Shown: one piece after another, positions 7,262 to 13,960 of the stretch
How the letters are laid out: each line of letters begins with the position of its first letter
Numbering within the stretch: the stretch's first letter is position 1
NCBI GenBank assembly: GCA_023252095.1
Contig: JAHEXN010000055.1
Coordinates: forward strand, 1-13,977
Direction of reading: 5' to 3'
Source: Actinomycetes bacterium
GTDB lineage: Bacteria; Actinomycetota; Actinomycetes; Propionibacteriales; Nocardioidaceae
Length of the DNA: 13,977 nucleotides
Translations under genes and position numbers: made by a program
The notes under the pieces: model-generated
The model's database searches: none
The model's input: the letters and a program-made list of their open reading frames with translations, nothing else
What the model was told of the DNA's origin: nothing

Positions 7262-8377
7262 ATGGACTTCACCTATGACAGCGAGACCGTCGCCCTGCGC
7301 GACGCGGTCCGCGGACTGCTCGGCAAGGCCTACCCCTCCTCGGAGGACCGTCGGGGCACGACGAACACCGAGCCCGGCTTCGACGAGAAGGTCTGGGGCC
7401 GGCTCGCCGAGCTCGGCTCCCTCGGGCTGCCGTTCTCGGAGGACGACGGCGGCGCCGGTGCCGGCCCGGTCGAGGTCTCGATCGTGGCCGAGGAGATCGG
7501 GCGCGTGCTCGCTCCCGAGCCGTACGTCGAGTCGGTCGTCCTGGCTGGTGGCCTCGTGGCGGCGGCGGGCACGGCGGAGCAGCGGGCCGACGTGCTCGGG
7601 CGTCTCTCGGCCGGCGAGAACGTGCTCCTTCCCGCGCTGCTCGACTCGGGTCAGCCCGTGTCGGCGTCCGGCGAGGGCGAGTCGGTCACGCTGACCGGCG
7701 CCAAGGAGCCCGTGCTGCACGGTGCTCGCGCCGACCAGCTCGTGGTCAGCGCCGTGACCGACCGCGGCGTGGAGCTCTTCCTCGTCGACGGCGACGCGGA
7801 GGGTCTGACCCGCACCGGCTACCGCACGTTCGACGGCGGCCGTGCGGCGCGCATCGAGCTCGACGGCACTCCGGCTGTGCGGCTCGGTGAGCAGGGCGAC
7901 CGCTCGGCCGCGATCGACGAGGTCCTCGCCGCAGCGCGCATCGCGTACTCGCACGAGGCGCTCGGCGCGATGGAGGTCGCGCTCGGCCAGACGGTCGAGT
8001 ACCTCAAGACGCGCAAGCAGTTCGGCGTCCCGCTCAACACGTTCCAGGCGCTCACGTTCCGCGCGGCCGACCTGTACGTGTCGATGGAGCTCGCGCGCAG
8101 CACCGTCATGTGGGCCACGCTCGTGCTCGCCGACGCACCCGAACGTGCCGCCGAGGCGGCCTCGCGCGCCAAGGCGATTGTGAGCCGCACCAGCCGGCAC
8201 ATCGGCCAGGAGGCGATCCAGCTCCACGGCGGCATCGGCATGACGGCGGAGTACTCGGTGGGCCACTACACGAGCCGCCTCACGGCGCTCGACCACTGGC
8301 TCGGCGACGGCGCCGACCACCGGGCCGTCCTGGCCGCGTCAGTCCGCGATCACGGCGTCCTCGAGCCCCTCGCCTGA
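7262..8377 (+). CDS. Acyl-CoA dehydrogenase, small/partner subunit type (PimD/FadE-like)
   Basis: A 371-residue acyl-CoA dehydrogenase-family protein starting 9 bases after the previous stop, behind GAGGACGG (7251-7258). It keeps the flavin-contacting RKQFG at 251-255 and the HGGIGMT loop at 322-328. Its middle domain is poor: the G-F-S-E-P-x-A-G-S type signature is replaced by a degenerate stretch near 124-150, and the glutamate positions used as catalytic base are not filled. This complementary loss relative to the upstream gene is the pattern of heteromeric actinobacterial acyl-CoA dehydrogenases. In these, one subunit gives the base and substrate pocket and the other completes the flavin site. 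The two genes are almost certainly one transcript. Alone this protein is probably inactive (inference). Confidence 0.88.
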   Translation: MDFTYDSETVALRDAVRGLLGKAYPSSEDRRGTTNTEPGFDEKVWGRLAELGSLGLPFSEDDGGAGAGPVEVSIVAEEIGRVLAPEPYVESVVLAGGLVAAAGTAEQRADVLGRLSAGENVLLPALLDSGQPVSASGEGESVTLTGAKEPVLHGARADQLVVSAVTDRGVELFLVDGDAEGLTRTGYRTFDGGRAARIELDGTPAVRLGEQGDRSAAIDEVLAAARIAYSHEALGAMEVALGQTVEYLKTRKQFGVPLNTFQALTFRAADLYVSMELARSTVMWATLVLADAPERAAEAASRAKAIVSRTSRHIGQEAIQLHGGIGMTAEYSVGHYTSRLTALDHWLGDGADHRAVLAASVRDHGVLEPLA

Positions 8378-8395
8378 CCTCAGGCAGCACCCCGC

Positions 8396-8483
8396 CCGTG
8401 GGCGGTGAGTCTGCCGTCATCGCACCCTCGTGCGTGACGGCTCACTCACCGCCCACGGTGGCGTCTGACGGCAGACTCACCGC
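8396..8483. terminator. Three-arm inverted repeat between the acyl-CoA dehydrogenase operon and ffs
   Basis: Arm A (8396-8419) pairs with arm B (8435-8458) at 22 of 24 positions over a 15-base loop that itself contains CGCA/TGCG. A third arm C (8466-8483, TGACGGCAGACTCACCGC) is the exact reverse complement of 8402-8419 inside arm A, giving an alternative 18-bp perfect stem. The block follows the operon stop (8377) and lies downstream of the minus-strand ffs end. A shared bidirectional terminator is the simplest reading. Confidence 0.7.
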
Positions 8484-8505
8484 TCGGCGGGCGTCCGGGA
8501 AAGCA

Positions 8506-8595
8506 AGGACCCCTCGCGTACCCGACAGAGCACACTGACCCTTGCTGCCTTCCGGCCCTGGGGGAGTTGGGTGAGATGTCGCCACGCGAGGGGCT
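8506..8595 (-). ncRNA. ffs: Signal recognition particle RNA (4.5S type)
   Basis: This is the RNA of the signal recognition particle, which binds Ffh and directs membrane proteins to the translocon. On the minus strand the conserved apical domain reads CCAGGGCCGGAAGGCAGCAA. Its GGAA tetraloop lies at 8553-8550 and the asymmetric loop expected of SRP RNA domain IV is present. The ends close with a perfect 10-bp stem, CCCCTCGCGT (8593-8584) with ACGCGAGGGG (8519-8510). The short bacterial form of about 90 nt fits. The 5' end near 8595 agrees with the promoter upstream; the 3' end is approximate. Confidence 0.95.
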
Positions 8596-8601
8596 GCGAT
8601 C

Positions 8602-8630
8602 ACTCTACCGACCGGGCTGGTGCACACCAA
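8602..8630 (-). promoter_or_regulatory. Promoter of ffs
   Basis: On the minus strand TTGGTG (8630-8625) and TAGAGT (8607-8602) are spaced by 17 bases. The predicted start at about 8595 coincides with the 5' strand of the SRP RNA terminal stem. Confidence 0.7.
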
Positions 8631-8658
8631 CCGGAGGGCGGCGGGTAGCCTCGTCCGC

Positions 8659-8746
8659 GGAGGATTCGCATAGTGGCCTAGTGCGCTCGCTTGGAAAGCG
8701 GGTTGAGTGAAAGCTCTCAGGGGTTCGAATCCCCTATCCTCCGCCA
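8659..8746 (+). tRNA. tRNA-Ser (anticodon GGA)
   Basis: The acceptor strands GGAGGAT (8659-8665) and ATCCTCC (8736-8742) pair fully, with discriminator G8743 and an encoded CCA (8744-8746). The anticodon stem CTCGC/GCGGG encloses loop TTGGAAA (8691-8697), giving anticodon GGA at 8693-8695, which reads UCC and UCU. A long variable arm (TGAG...CTCA type) follows, as expected for serine tRNA. The T arm is GGGG-TTCGAAT-CCCC. The gene appears intact, so the integration to its right restored the 3' end. Confidence 0.97.
8720..8746 (+). other. Probable integration site (attL core region) in the tRNA-Ser 3' end
   Basis: DNA to the right of the tRNA carries an integrase and excisionase-like gene and differs in composition from DNA to the left. 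Tyrosine recombinases of this type commonly use the T arm and acceptor end of a tRNA as core site. The duplicate of this segment that would prove it is not in the window, so the exact core is not defined. Confidence 0.45.
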
Positions 8747-8760
8747 GAATTGCAGGGAAA

Positions 8761-8797
8761 ATCGGGCCTCGCACCTTGTCGGTGCGGGGCCCGATTT
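8761..8797 (+). terminator. Strong hairpin terminator after tRNA-Ser
   Basis: ATCGGGCCTCGCACC (8761-8775) pairs with GGTGCGGGGCCCGAT (8781-8795) over a 5-base loop, 15 pairs with one G-U, followed by TTT. It is placed 15 bases after the tRNA and should end its transcript, insulating the cargo genes from tRNA transcription. Confidence 0.85.
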
Positions 8798-8802
8798 CGC
8801 GT

Positions 8803-8833
8803 TTGGTCTCAGTTTTGGTCTCAGTTGGTCTCC
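8803..8833 (+). repeat. Tandem 12-bp repeat TTGGTCTCAGTT with partial third copy
   Basis: Two exact, directly abutting copies of TTGGTCTCAGTT (8803-8814 and 8815-8826) are followed by a partial copy, GGTCTCC, sharing the last TT (8825-8833). The position just inside the element end suggests integrase arm-type sites or a host-factor site (inference). From 8834 to 9009 I see no gene. A lone TAGTCT at 8963-8968 could be a -10 box for the ATPase gene but has no good -35. Confidence 0.6.
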
Positions 8834-9009
8834 ACTGGGGATGATTGGTAGATAGCTGATCTGCTGGTGTATCCCATCGAAGACGCTTCTTCTCCAAGTG
8901 CCGCGGCGGTTTGGCCGACACCTACTGCGAGTCATTTGGGCCTGGAGTGCTTCCGTACTGGATAGTCTGGAGCTGCATTGCCGCATGGCTCGCCGTGGGC
9001 TGTGCGTGG

Positions 9010-9021
9010 TTGGTCTCAATT
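9010..9021 (+). repeat. Further copy of the 12-bp repeat before the ATPase gene
   Basis: TTGGTCTCAATT matches 11 of 12 bases of the repeat at 8803-8826 and has the same orientation. It ends about 6 bases before the ribosome binding site of the ATPase gene, a position where a bound protein could affect its expression. Confidence 0.5.
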
Positions 9022-9038
9022 CATCAGAGGGGGACGAG

Positions 9039-10016
9039 ATGGCGCGTGGCGATCTTCTCGTCGCACTGATTCAGTCGGGGGCGGGTGGCGACGACCTCGC
9101 GTTCCGTCGAGCGGCCGAGGCGCTCATCGCTGAAGAGAACGCGAAGAAGCACGGAGTGCTTGCCTCTCAGCTTGCCGAAGCGCTGACCAGGAAACGTCAC
9201 TCGGGCTCGTCCGTATCGCCTCTGACGAGGCCGTCCGAAGCCCCGGGACTGTTCCATGAGACCGACCCGACTCGCAGGTTGACGGACCTGGTGCTGCCTG
9301 CGGCTGTCCGTCACACGGTGAATGACCTCGTAGAAGAGCATCACCGCCGGGATCTACTGCGAAGTCATGGTGTGGAGCCGCGGCACAGGTTCCTCCTGGC
9401 CGGACCACCCGGGAGTGGCAAAACCACACTGGCCGAGGCCATCGCTACCGAGATTGCGGTCCCCTTCCTCACCGTCAGGTATGAGAGCCTCATCGGGTCC
9501 TTCCTGGGCGAGACGGCAAGTCGCCTCGAGGCGCTGTTTTCTGCAGTTCGAACGCGCCCGTGCGTCCTGTTCTTCGATGAGTTCGATGCTGTGGCCAAAG
9601 AGCGGGGCGACACCCACGAGACAGGCGAAATCAAGCGGGTTGTCAGTTCGCTTCTGCTGCAGATCGATCGTCTTCCTAGCCACGTCATTGTCATTGCCGC
9701 AACGAACCATTCTGAACTGCTAGACCGCGCAGTCTGGCGACGCATGCAGGTTCGACTGGCACTGCCGAGTGCCAGTCGCGACGGAAAGATTGAATGGCTT
9801 CGCGCTTGGTCCGAACGTTCCGGAGTCGAGTTCGGGAAGTCCGAAAGGACGATTGCTGATCGCCTGAAGGATCTCAGCTACGCCGAACTCGAAGACTTTG
9901 CTTTAGATGTCCAGCGAAGGCAGATTCTGGACGGATTTGATGCGGTCCCCGCCGACGTGACGGAACGTCTCCTGCGCGCCTGGTCGGGCCGCGCAAGGCC
10001 GAACAGTGACGACTAG
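9039..10016 (+). CDS. AAA+ ATPase of an IetAS-like ATPase-protease pair (IetA-like)
   Basis: A 325-residue single-domain AAA+ ATPase. The ATG at 9039 was chosen because AGAGGGGGA (9026-9034) lies directly upstream; the frame opens 47 codons earlier at 8898 but without a binding site and through repeat-bearing DNA. Residues 1-75 are a helical N-terminal region. Walker A GPPGSGKT is at 122-129 and an aromatic/hydrophobic pore-loop-like stretch is at 148-159 (YESLIGSFLGET). Walker B LFFDEFDA is at 177-184 and sensor-1 ATNHSELLD at 221-229. Arginines of the finger region follow at R230, R234 and R235. These are FtsH/Spastin-like features seen in remodelling ATPases. No protease or membrane segment is in this protein. 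It overlaps the following subtilase gene by 11 bases. In the described IetAS pair the ATPase is the antitoxin/regulatory partner of the protease. That role here is inference from architecture. It contains a TTA leucine codon (L289). Confidence 0.88.
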   Translation: MARGDLLVALIQSGAGGDDLAFRRAAEALIAEENAKKHGVLASQLAEALTRKRHSGSSVSPLTRPSEAPGLFHETDPTRRLTDLVLPAAVRHTVNDLVEEHHRRDLLRSHGVEPRHRFLLAGPPGSGKTTLAEAIATEIAVPFLTVRYESLIGSFLGETASRLEALFSAVRTRPCVLFFDEFDAVAKERGDTHETGEIKRVVSSLLLQIDRLPSHVIVIAATNHSELLDRAVWRRMQVRLALPSASRDGKIEWLRAWSERSGVEFGKSERTIADRLKDLSYAELEDFALDVQRRQILDGFDAVPADVTERLLRAWSGRARPNSDD

Positions 10017-12501
10017 TGACTCCGGCGCCGTTCGGCGTGAAGTGCTCTGGGGCGGAGTTGGACCGGTCCAAGTTTTCACTCCGCCTGGAGGTGGCGGCGC
10101 GAAGGTCAGTTTGCCGTCCCGAGGACGCCAGGAGCAGCGGCTGAGCGATCGATTTCACCAGCTCGAGCAGGCGTTCGCTGAACAGGTGCAGTTGACACAG
10201 TCGCTCGCCGCGAGTGATCCGCAACTCGTGCTCGTGTTTGAAGCTATCGACGAGCGAGAGGACCTCGAAAAGGTCGCAGCCCTCGCTGGTCTCGAGATTC
10301 TGGCCGAGGCTGAACTCGAGTACGAGAAGGACTCGGACTTCCCACGGAAGTCAAAGGACAAGGACCTTCCGGTGACCGGCTGTCTTCACGCCGTATGCGT
10401 GAGCGAAAGGTCGAAGAACGAAATTCTGAAGTACTGGAAGCAGTGGCAGGAGAATGGTCGTGTCGACAGGGGATACGCGCCGCTCAAGAACCTGTTTGCC
10501 CACCTGAAGGACGTTCGGCCGTGGGGGCCGCAAGACCGCGTGCGGGTCAGCGAACTCGCCAGCGCGCTCGCCGGCATGCTCCCAGGAAGCCATGACGTCG
10601 AGGTCGAGCTCTGGTATCGGATGTCGGAAGAGTTGCGCTCGAAGGCACAGACTGAAGTGACTGCGCTGATCGAGTTAGCGGGCGGCACAGTGGTGTCGAG
10701 CGCCCAGGTGGCAGCTGTCGGGTACCACGGACTGAAGTGCGTTCTCCCGCTCAGTATCTTGCGGTCGCTCTCCACGGGCGACTTCGATGCTGTGGCGGCA
10801 GTCAAGTCGAGTCATGTGCAGTATCTGCGAGTGACTGCTCAATCTCGAGAATTCTCGGGAGAGGTGCAGACGGCGGGCCCTCCGGATGCTGGATTGCCCA
10901 CCGGTGACCCGGTCCTGTGTGTGCTCGACGGTGTACCGGTCGCGAACCACCCGCTGCTCGACGGTCGAGTGAGCATCTTCGACCCCGACGACCTGGCCAG
11001 CGACGCGCAGACGGACCTCCGTAGGCACGGCACAGCGATGGCCTCGGTCTGCGTTTGGGGTGACCTGTCAACTGGGGGTCCTTCGGCGTCGCGGCCAGTT
11101 CTTGTGCGTCCGATCCTCGTCCCGGCCTTGGACACGCAGAGTTCTGCGGAGGAGCTTCCGTCGGACGTCTTGGCGCCAGACCTGATGCGCCGCGTATTCC
11201 GCGAGCTTTTCGATGGATCAGATGGGATCCCGCCAGCGGGTGAATCAGTCGTCGTCCTCAACCTCTCAGTTGGTGACCCTGCTTCTCCATTCGACGGGGT
11301 GCTGTCGGCTTGGGCCAGGACGCTCGACTGGCTGAGTGCCGAATACGGTGTGGTTGTTGTGGTCTCGGCAGGTAACCACGTCGGTCTCGACGTACCGCTA
11401 GGGGCCGGGACCGTAGAGGCCCTGACGGGCTCTGCGAGAGCCGACGAGGTGAATCGACTCGTGGCGGAGACCGTACCCCGGCGAAGCCTGCTGGCACCCG
11501 CAGAGTCCATCAACGCGCTGACGGTTGGAGCCCTGAACTCTGATGCAGCCGGCGACGTGCAACTTGGGTACCGCCTCGACCCCGCACCAGACGACTTGAT
11601 CGTTAGCCCGATGAGCGCTCTGGGTTCAGGACATCGGCGGGCGGTAAAGCCAGATCTCCTTGCTCCCGGAGGACGGGCTCTATTTCAGCGGCCCATGGTG
11701 ACGAGTCAGCCTCGGCTCCACCCAGCTCAGCAGGTAGCTCTCGGTCCCGGCATTCGGGTCGCGGCAACGAACGCAACGGCAGACGTATTTACGGTCGGGA
11801 CCAGCCCGGCCGCTGCGCTGGTGTCGCGAGCAGCCGCGAACGCGGTCGACGTGGTGGTCGGACTAGCTGACCGGTCGCTGACTCGGTCCGAGATCGCCGT
11901 CGCGACGAAAGCACTCGTTGCGCATTCGGCAAGAGTCCCAGAGGACTTGACGGTCTACGAAGGTCTTGGACCTGCTCTGTCCGGCTATGGTGCGGTCGCG
12001 CGAGACTTTTCTGAGGGCTGCGAACCGCACGAGGCGACGATCTTGTTCCTAGGCAAACTAGGCGCGAATCAGAAGCGGGCCGTGGCCCTCCCGTTGCCAG
12101 ACGGCCTGCAGAAACGGGGCGTCAAGCGTGTCACGGCGACTCTGGCATGGATGTCGCCAGTCAACTGGCGCCACCGACAGTACCGGCGTGCAGCACTGGA
12201 GTTCTCAGCTCCATCAGGATTCACGAGTCTGGGTACGGCGACGGAGGTCGGCGGAACCCCGTCGAAACGCGGCACATTGCAGCATCTAATCTGGGAAGTC
12301 GATCGGGCGACGGGCGTCGGCGCTGGCAGTGACCTGAGCCTGACTGTGACCTGCAAAGAGCAGGCGGGTGGATTGAACGGGCAGACAGTCGACTTTGCCG
12401 TGGCTCTGTCCCTTTGGGTCGCGCCCGAACTGGGAGTTGACGTCTACACCCAGGTGCAACAGCAGCTTGCGAATCGCATCCCCATCGTGCCTCAAGCGTA
12501 G
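10006..12501 (+). CDS. Cytoplasmic subtilisin-like serine protease (peptidase S8) of an IetAS-like pair (IetS-like)
   Basis: An 831-residue protein with a complete S8 catalytic set: Asp308 (VLCVLDGV), His341 (RRHGTAMAS), oxyanion Asn457 (VVSAGNHVG) and Ser600 (VGTSPAAA). There is no signal peptide and no membrane helix, so it should act inside the cell, unlike typical secreted subtilases. About 290 residues precede the catalytic domain, including a charged helical stretch near 75-175. This region is too long for a simple propeptide and may contact the ATPase or sense a trigger. An insertion lies between His341 and Asn457 (about 353-410). After the catalytic domain (ending near 640) is a beta-rich C-terminal region of about 190 residues. 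The GTG start at 10006 sits inside the end of the ATPase gene with AAGG at 9995-9998, so translation is probably coupled. The substrate is unknown. It contains a TTA codon (L224). Only 60 bases without a clear hairpin separate it from the convergent integrase. Confidence 0.9.
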   Translation: MTTSDSGAVRREVLWGGVGPVQVFTPPGGGGAKVSLPSRGRQEQRLSDRFHQLEQAFAEQVQLTQSLAASDPQLVLVFEAIDEREDLEKVAALAGLEILAEAELEYEKDSDFPRKSKDKDLPVTGCLHAVCVSERSKNEILKYWKQWQENGRVDRGYAPLKNLFAHLKDVRPWGPQDRVRVSELASALAGMLPGSHDVEVELWYRMSEELRSKAQTEVTALIELAGGTVVSSAQVAAVGYHGLKCVLPLSILRSLSTGDFDAVAAVKSSHVQYLRVTAQSREFSGEVQTAGPPDAGLPTGDPVLCVLDGVPVANHPLLDGRVSIFDPDDLASDAQTDLRRHGTAMASVCVWGDLSTGGPSASRPVLVRPILVPALDTQSSAEELPSDVLAPDLMRRVFRELFDGSDGIPPAGESVVVLNLSVGDPASPFDGVLSAWARTLDWLSAEYGVVVVVSAGNHVGLDVPLGAGTVEALTGSARADEVNRLVAETVPRRSLLAPAESINALTVGALNSDAAGDVQLGYRLDPAPDDLIVSPMSALGSGHRRAVKPDLLAPGGRALFQRPMVTSQPRLHPAQQVALGPGIRVAATNATADVFTVGTSPAAALVSRAAANAVDVVVGLADRSLTRSEIAVATKALVAHSARVPEDLTVYEGLGPALSGYGAVARDFSEGCEPHEATILFLGKLGANQKRAVALPLPDGLQKRGVKRVTATLAWMSPVNWRHRQYRRAALEFSAPSGFTSLGTATEVGGTPSKRGTLQHLIWEVDRATGVGAGSDLSLTVTCKEQAGGLNGQTVDFAVALSLWVAPELGVDVYTQVQQQLANRIPIVPQA

Positions 12502-12561
12502 GCTTGCCGGACGCTTCTGGGCTGAGGTCAGAGCGGACGTGCCGCGATGCCGGGCTATCGG

Positions 12562-13770
12562 TCAGCTGTCCTGCGGGAACAGCAACCCGCCGACTCGGTC
12601 CGCGACTTCGCGCCTGATCGGGTCGGTGACGTGCTGGTACCGCGCGGCCATTGAGGTGCTAGACCAGCCCATGATTGACATGACGGTCCGTTCCGGAACG
12701 CCGAGGACGAGCAGCACGGTCGCGGCGGTGTGGCGGGCATCGTGCAGTCGGACGTGGCGAACGCCGGCCGACTGCAGCAGGTCGCGCCAGGCGACGTAGT
12801 CGGAGTTGAGGTTGATCGGCCCGCCGGTGTGGTTGGCGAAGACCCAGTCCTCCTCGGTCCAGAGCGATGCGGCATGCCGACGCTCAGCGGCCTGCGCTTC
12901 GCGGTGTTGCTCGAGGAGGTCGACAAGCGCCGTGGGTAGTCCGATGACGCGTTGACCGGCCGAGGACTTCGTTGGTCCGAGCACCCCATTGCTGCGTCGT
13001 GCTTGCGGGCACCGGCCCGGTGTCTTGCCGCACGTGCCCCCGCAGCCGTGTTCGTAGACGGGGCGAAGTCGTGTCGCGCGGACGCGAAGTGAGCGTGTCT
13101 CGAGGTCGATGTCTGACCACCTGAGCGCGAGCGCTTCGCCCTGTCGGAGTCCGAGTGCGAGTGCGACGGCCCACCGTGTGCCGTTCCGAACCTCTCTCGC
13201 TTTGGCGAGGATCAACTGCACTTCCTCGAGCGTCAGTGGTTCGACCTGCTCGACTTGAACCCTCGGCGCGCGGGCGAGCGTCGCCACGTTTCTTACGACG
13301 TGGTTGCGCCGTTCTGCTTCACCGAGTGCGGTGCGGACTGTGCGATGTGCCTGGTGCGCGGTGGCTGGTCGCGCGCCGAGTTGGATCATCCGGCTGTATG
13401 CCGACTCGAGGTGTTCCGGTGTCAGGCGATCTAGTCGTTGGGCGCCGATGACGGGGATCAGGTGCTTCACCACCGCAGTGCGGTATGCCTCGTAGCTGGA
13501 GTGTCGAAGGCTCGTTCTGACGATGGATTCGAGCCAGTAGAGCAGCCAGGTCTCGACGGTCCATTTCGATCCGACGGCAGGTGTACGTGCTGCGTCGCGG
13601 AGCTTCTCCATCTTGCGTACCTTTGTCACCACGGCGGACTTGGACTTGCCCGTGACGTGGCGTCGGTCCGGTGAGCCGTCTCCCTTCACGCCCACGCTGA
13701 CTCGTCCGTGCCAACGGCCGTCATTGCCGAGGTAGACGGTCGACGCGGCGTTCGGATTGCGCCCGGTCAC
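12562..13770 (-). CDS. Tyrosine recombinase / phage-type integrase
   Basis: A 402-residue site-specific recombinase that would integrate and excise the element. An arm-binding-type N-terminal domain (about 10-60) is followed by a SAM-like core-binding domain (about 70-165). The catalytic domain carries Arg209 (GLRQGEAL), Lys268 (PTKSSAGQR), His343 and Arg346 (RLHDARHT), Trp369 in the second His/Trp position (MGWSS) and nucleophile Tyr378 (ARYQHV), so the active site is complete. A cysteine-bearing loop, HGCGGTCGKTPGRCP (241-255), interrupts the strand region after Arg209 and is seen in several actinobacterial integrases. The GTG start at 13770 follows the stop of the helix-turn-helix gene by one base, so the two are co-transcribed. 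The gene points towards the tRNA. Confidence 0.95.
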   Translation of the reverse strand: MTGRNPNAASTVYLGNDGRWHGRVSVGVKGDGSPDRRHVTGKSKSAVVTKVRKMEKLRDAARTPAVGSKWTVETWLLYWLESIVRTSLRHSSYEAYRTAVVKHLIPVIGAQRLDRLTPEHLESAYSRMIQLGARPATAHQAHRTVRTALGEAERRNHVVRNVATLARAPRVQVEQVEPLTLEEVQLILAKAREVRNGTRWAVALALGLRQGEALALRWSDIDLETRSLRVRATRLRPVYEHGCGGTCGKTPGRCPQARRSNGVLGPTKSSAGQRVIGLPTALVDLLEQHREAQAAERRHAASLWTEEDWVFANHTGGPINLNSDYVAWRDLLQSAGVRHVRLHDARHTAATVLLVLGVPERTVMSIMGWSSTSMAARYQHVTDPIRREVADRVGGLLFPQDS

Positions 13771-13771
13771 G

Positions 13772-13960
13772 TCAGGTATCCCGTTGGGTGGAGCCTCGGA
13801 GGCGTTCGACGAACTCGTCCAGACAGGCCATGGGTATGCGCCGAAGTCGTCCGACCTGGACTGACTCGACCTCCCCTGTGCCGATCAATTTGAACATCGA
13901 TGTGCGTGCGATGCCCAGCATCTCTGCGGCTTGCTCGACGCTCAGGAGCAGCGGCACCAA
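13772..13960 (-). CDS. Excisionase-like helix-turn-helix DNA-binding protein
   Basis: A protein of about 62 residues with the MerR-like excisionase (HTH_17) pattern. A first helix, LSVEQAAEMLGIARTSMFKLI, runs across roughly residues 6-26 and is followed by the wing GEVESVQVGRLRRIP and a last helix, LDEFVERL. Such proteins bind near att sites and bias the recombinase to excision, or regulate int. The start is uncertain. TTG at 13960 or GTG at 13957 give a complete domain, but neither has a visible ribosome binding site. The frame stays open to the window edge, so the real start may lie just outside. It ends one base before the integrase GTG. Confidence 0.85.
   Translation of the reverse strand: MVPLLLSVEQAAEMLGIARTSMFKLIGTGEVESVQVGRLRRIPMACLDEFVERLRGSTQRDT

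Noticed and set aside
6080..8320. 746-codon minus-strand open frame
   Set aside because: Fully antisense to the two well-supported acyl-CoA dehydrogenase genes and biased to Arg/Val/Asp/Glu, typical of a shadow frame.
8803..8833. CRISPR-like array
   Set aside because: The repeats are 12 bases, directly abutting and without spacers, and no cas gene is present.
8442..8921. 159-codon minus-strand open frame across the tRNA and ffs
   Set aside because: It reads antisense through tRNA-Ser, the hairpin and the SRP RNA. The stretch EDRGFEPLRAF is the reverse-strand translation of the serine tRNA, a frequent false protein annotation.
8898..9038. 47-residue N-terminal extension of the ATPase
   Set aside because: No ribosome binding site at 8898, while a strong AGAGGGGGA precedes the ATG at 9039. 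The extension also runs through the repeat at 9010-9021.
13772..13960. Helix-turn-helix gene as antitoxin or repressor of the ATPase-protease pair
   Set aside because: It is one base from the integrase, on the opposite strand and more than 1.2 kb from the pair. The excisionase pattern explains it better, though a regulatory side role is not excluded.
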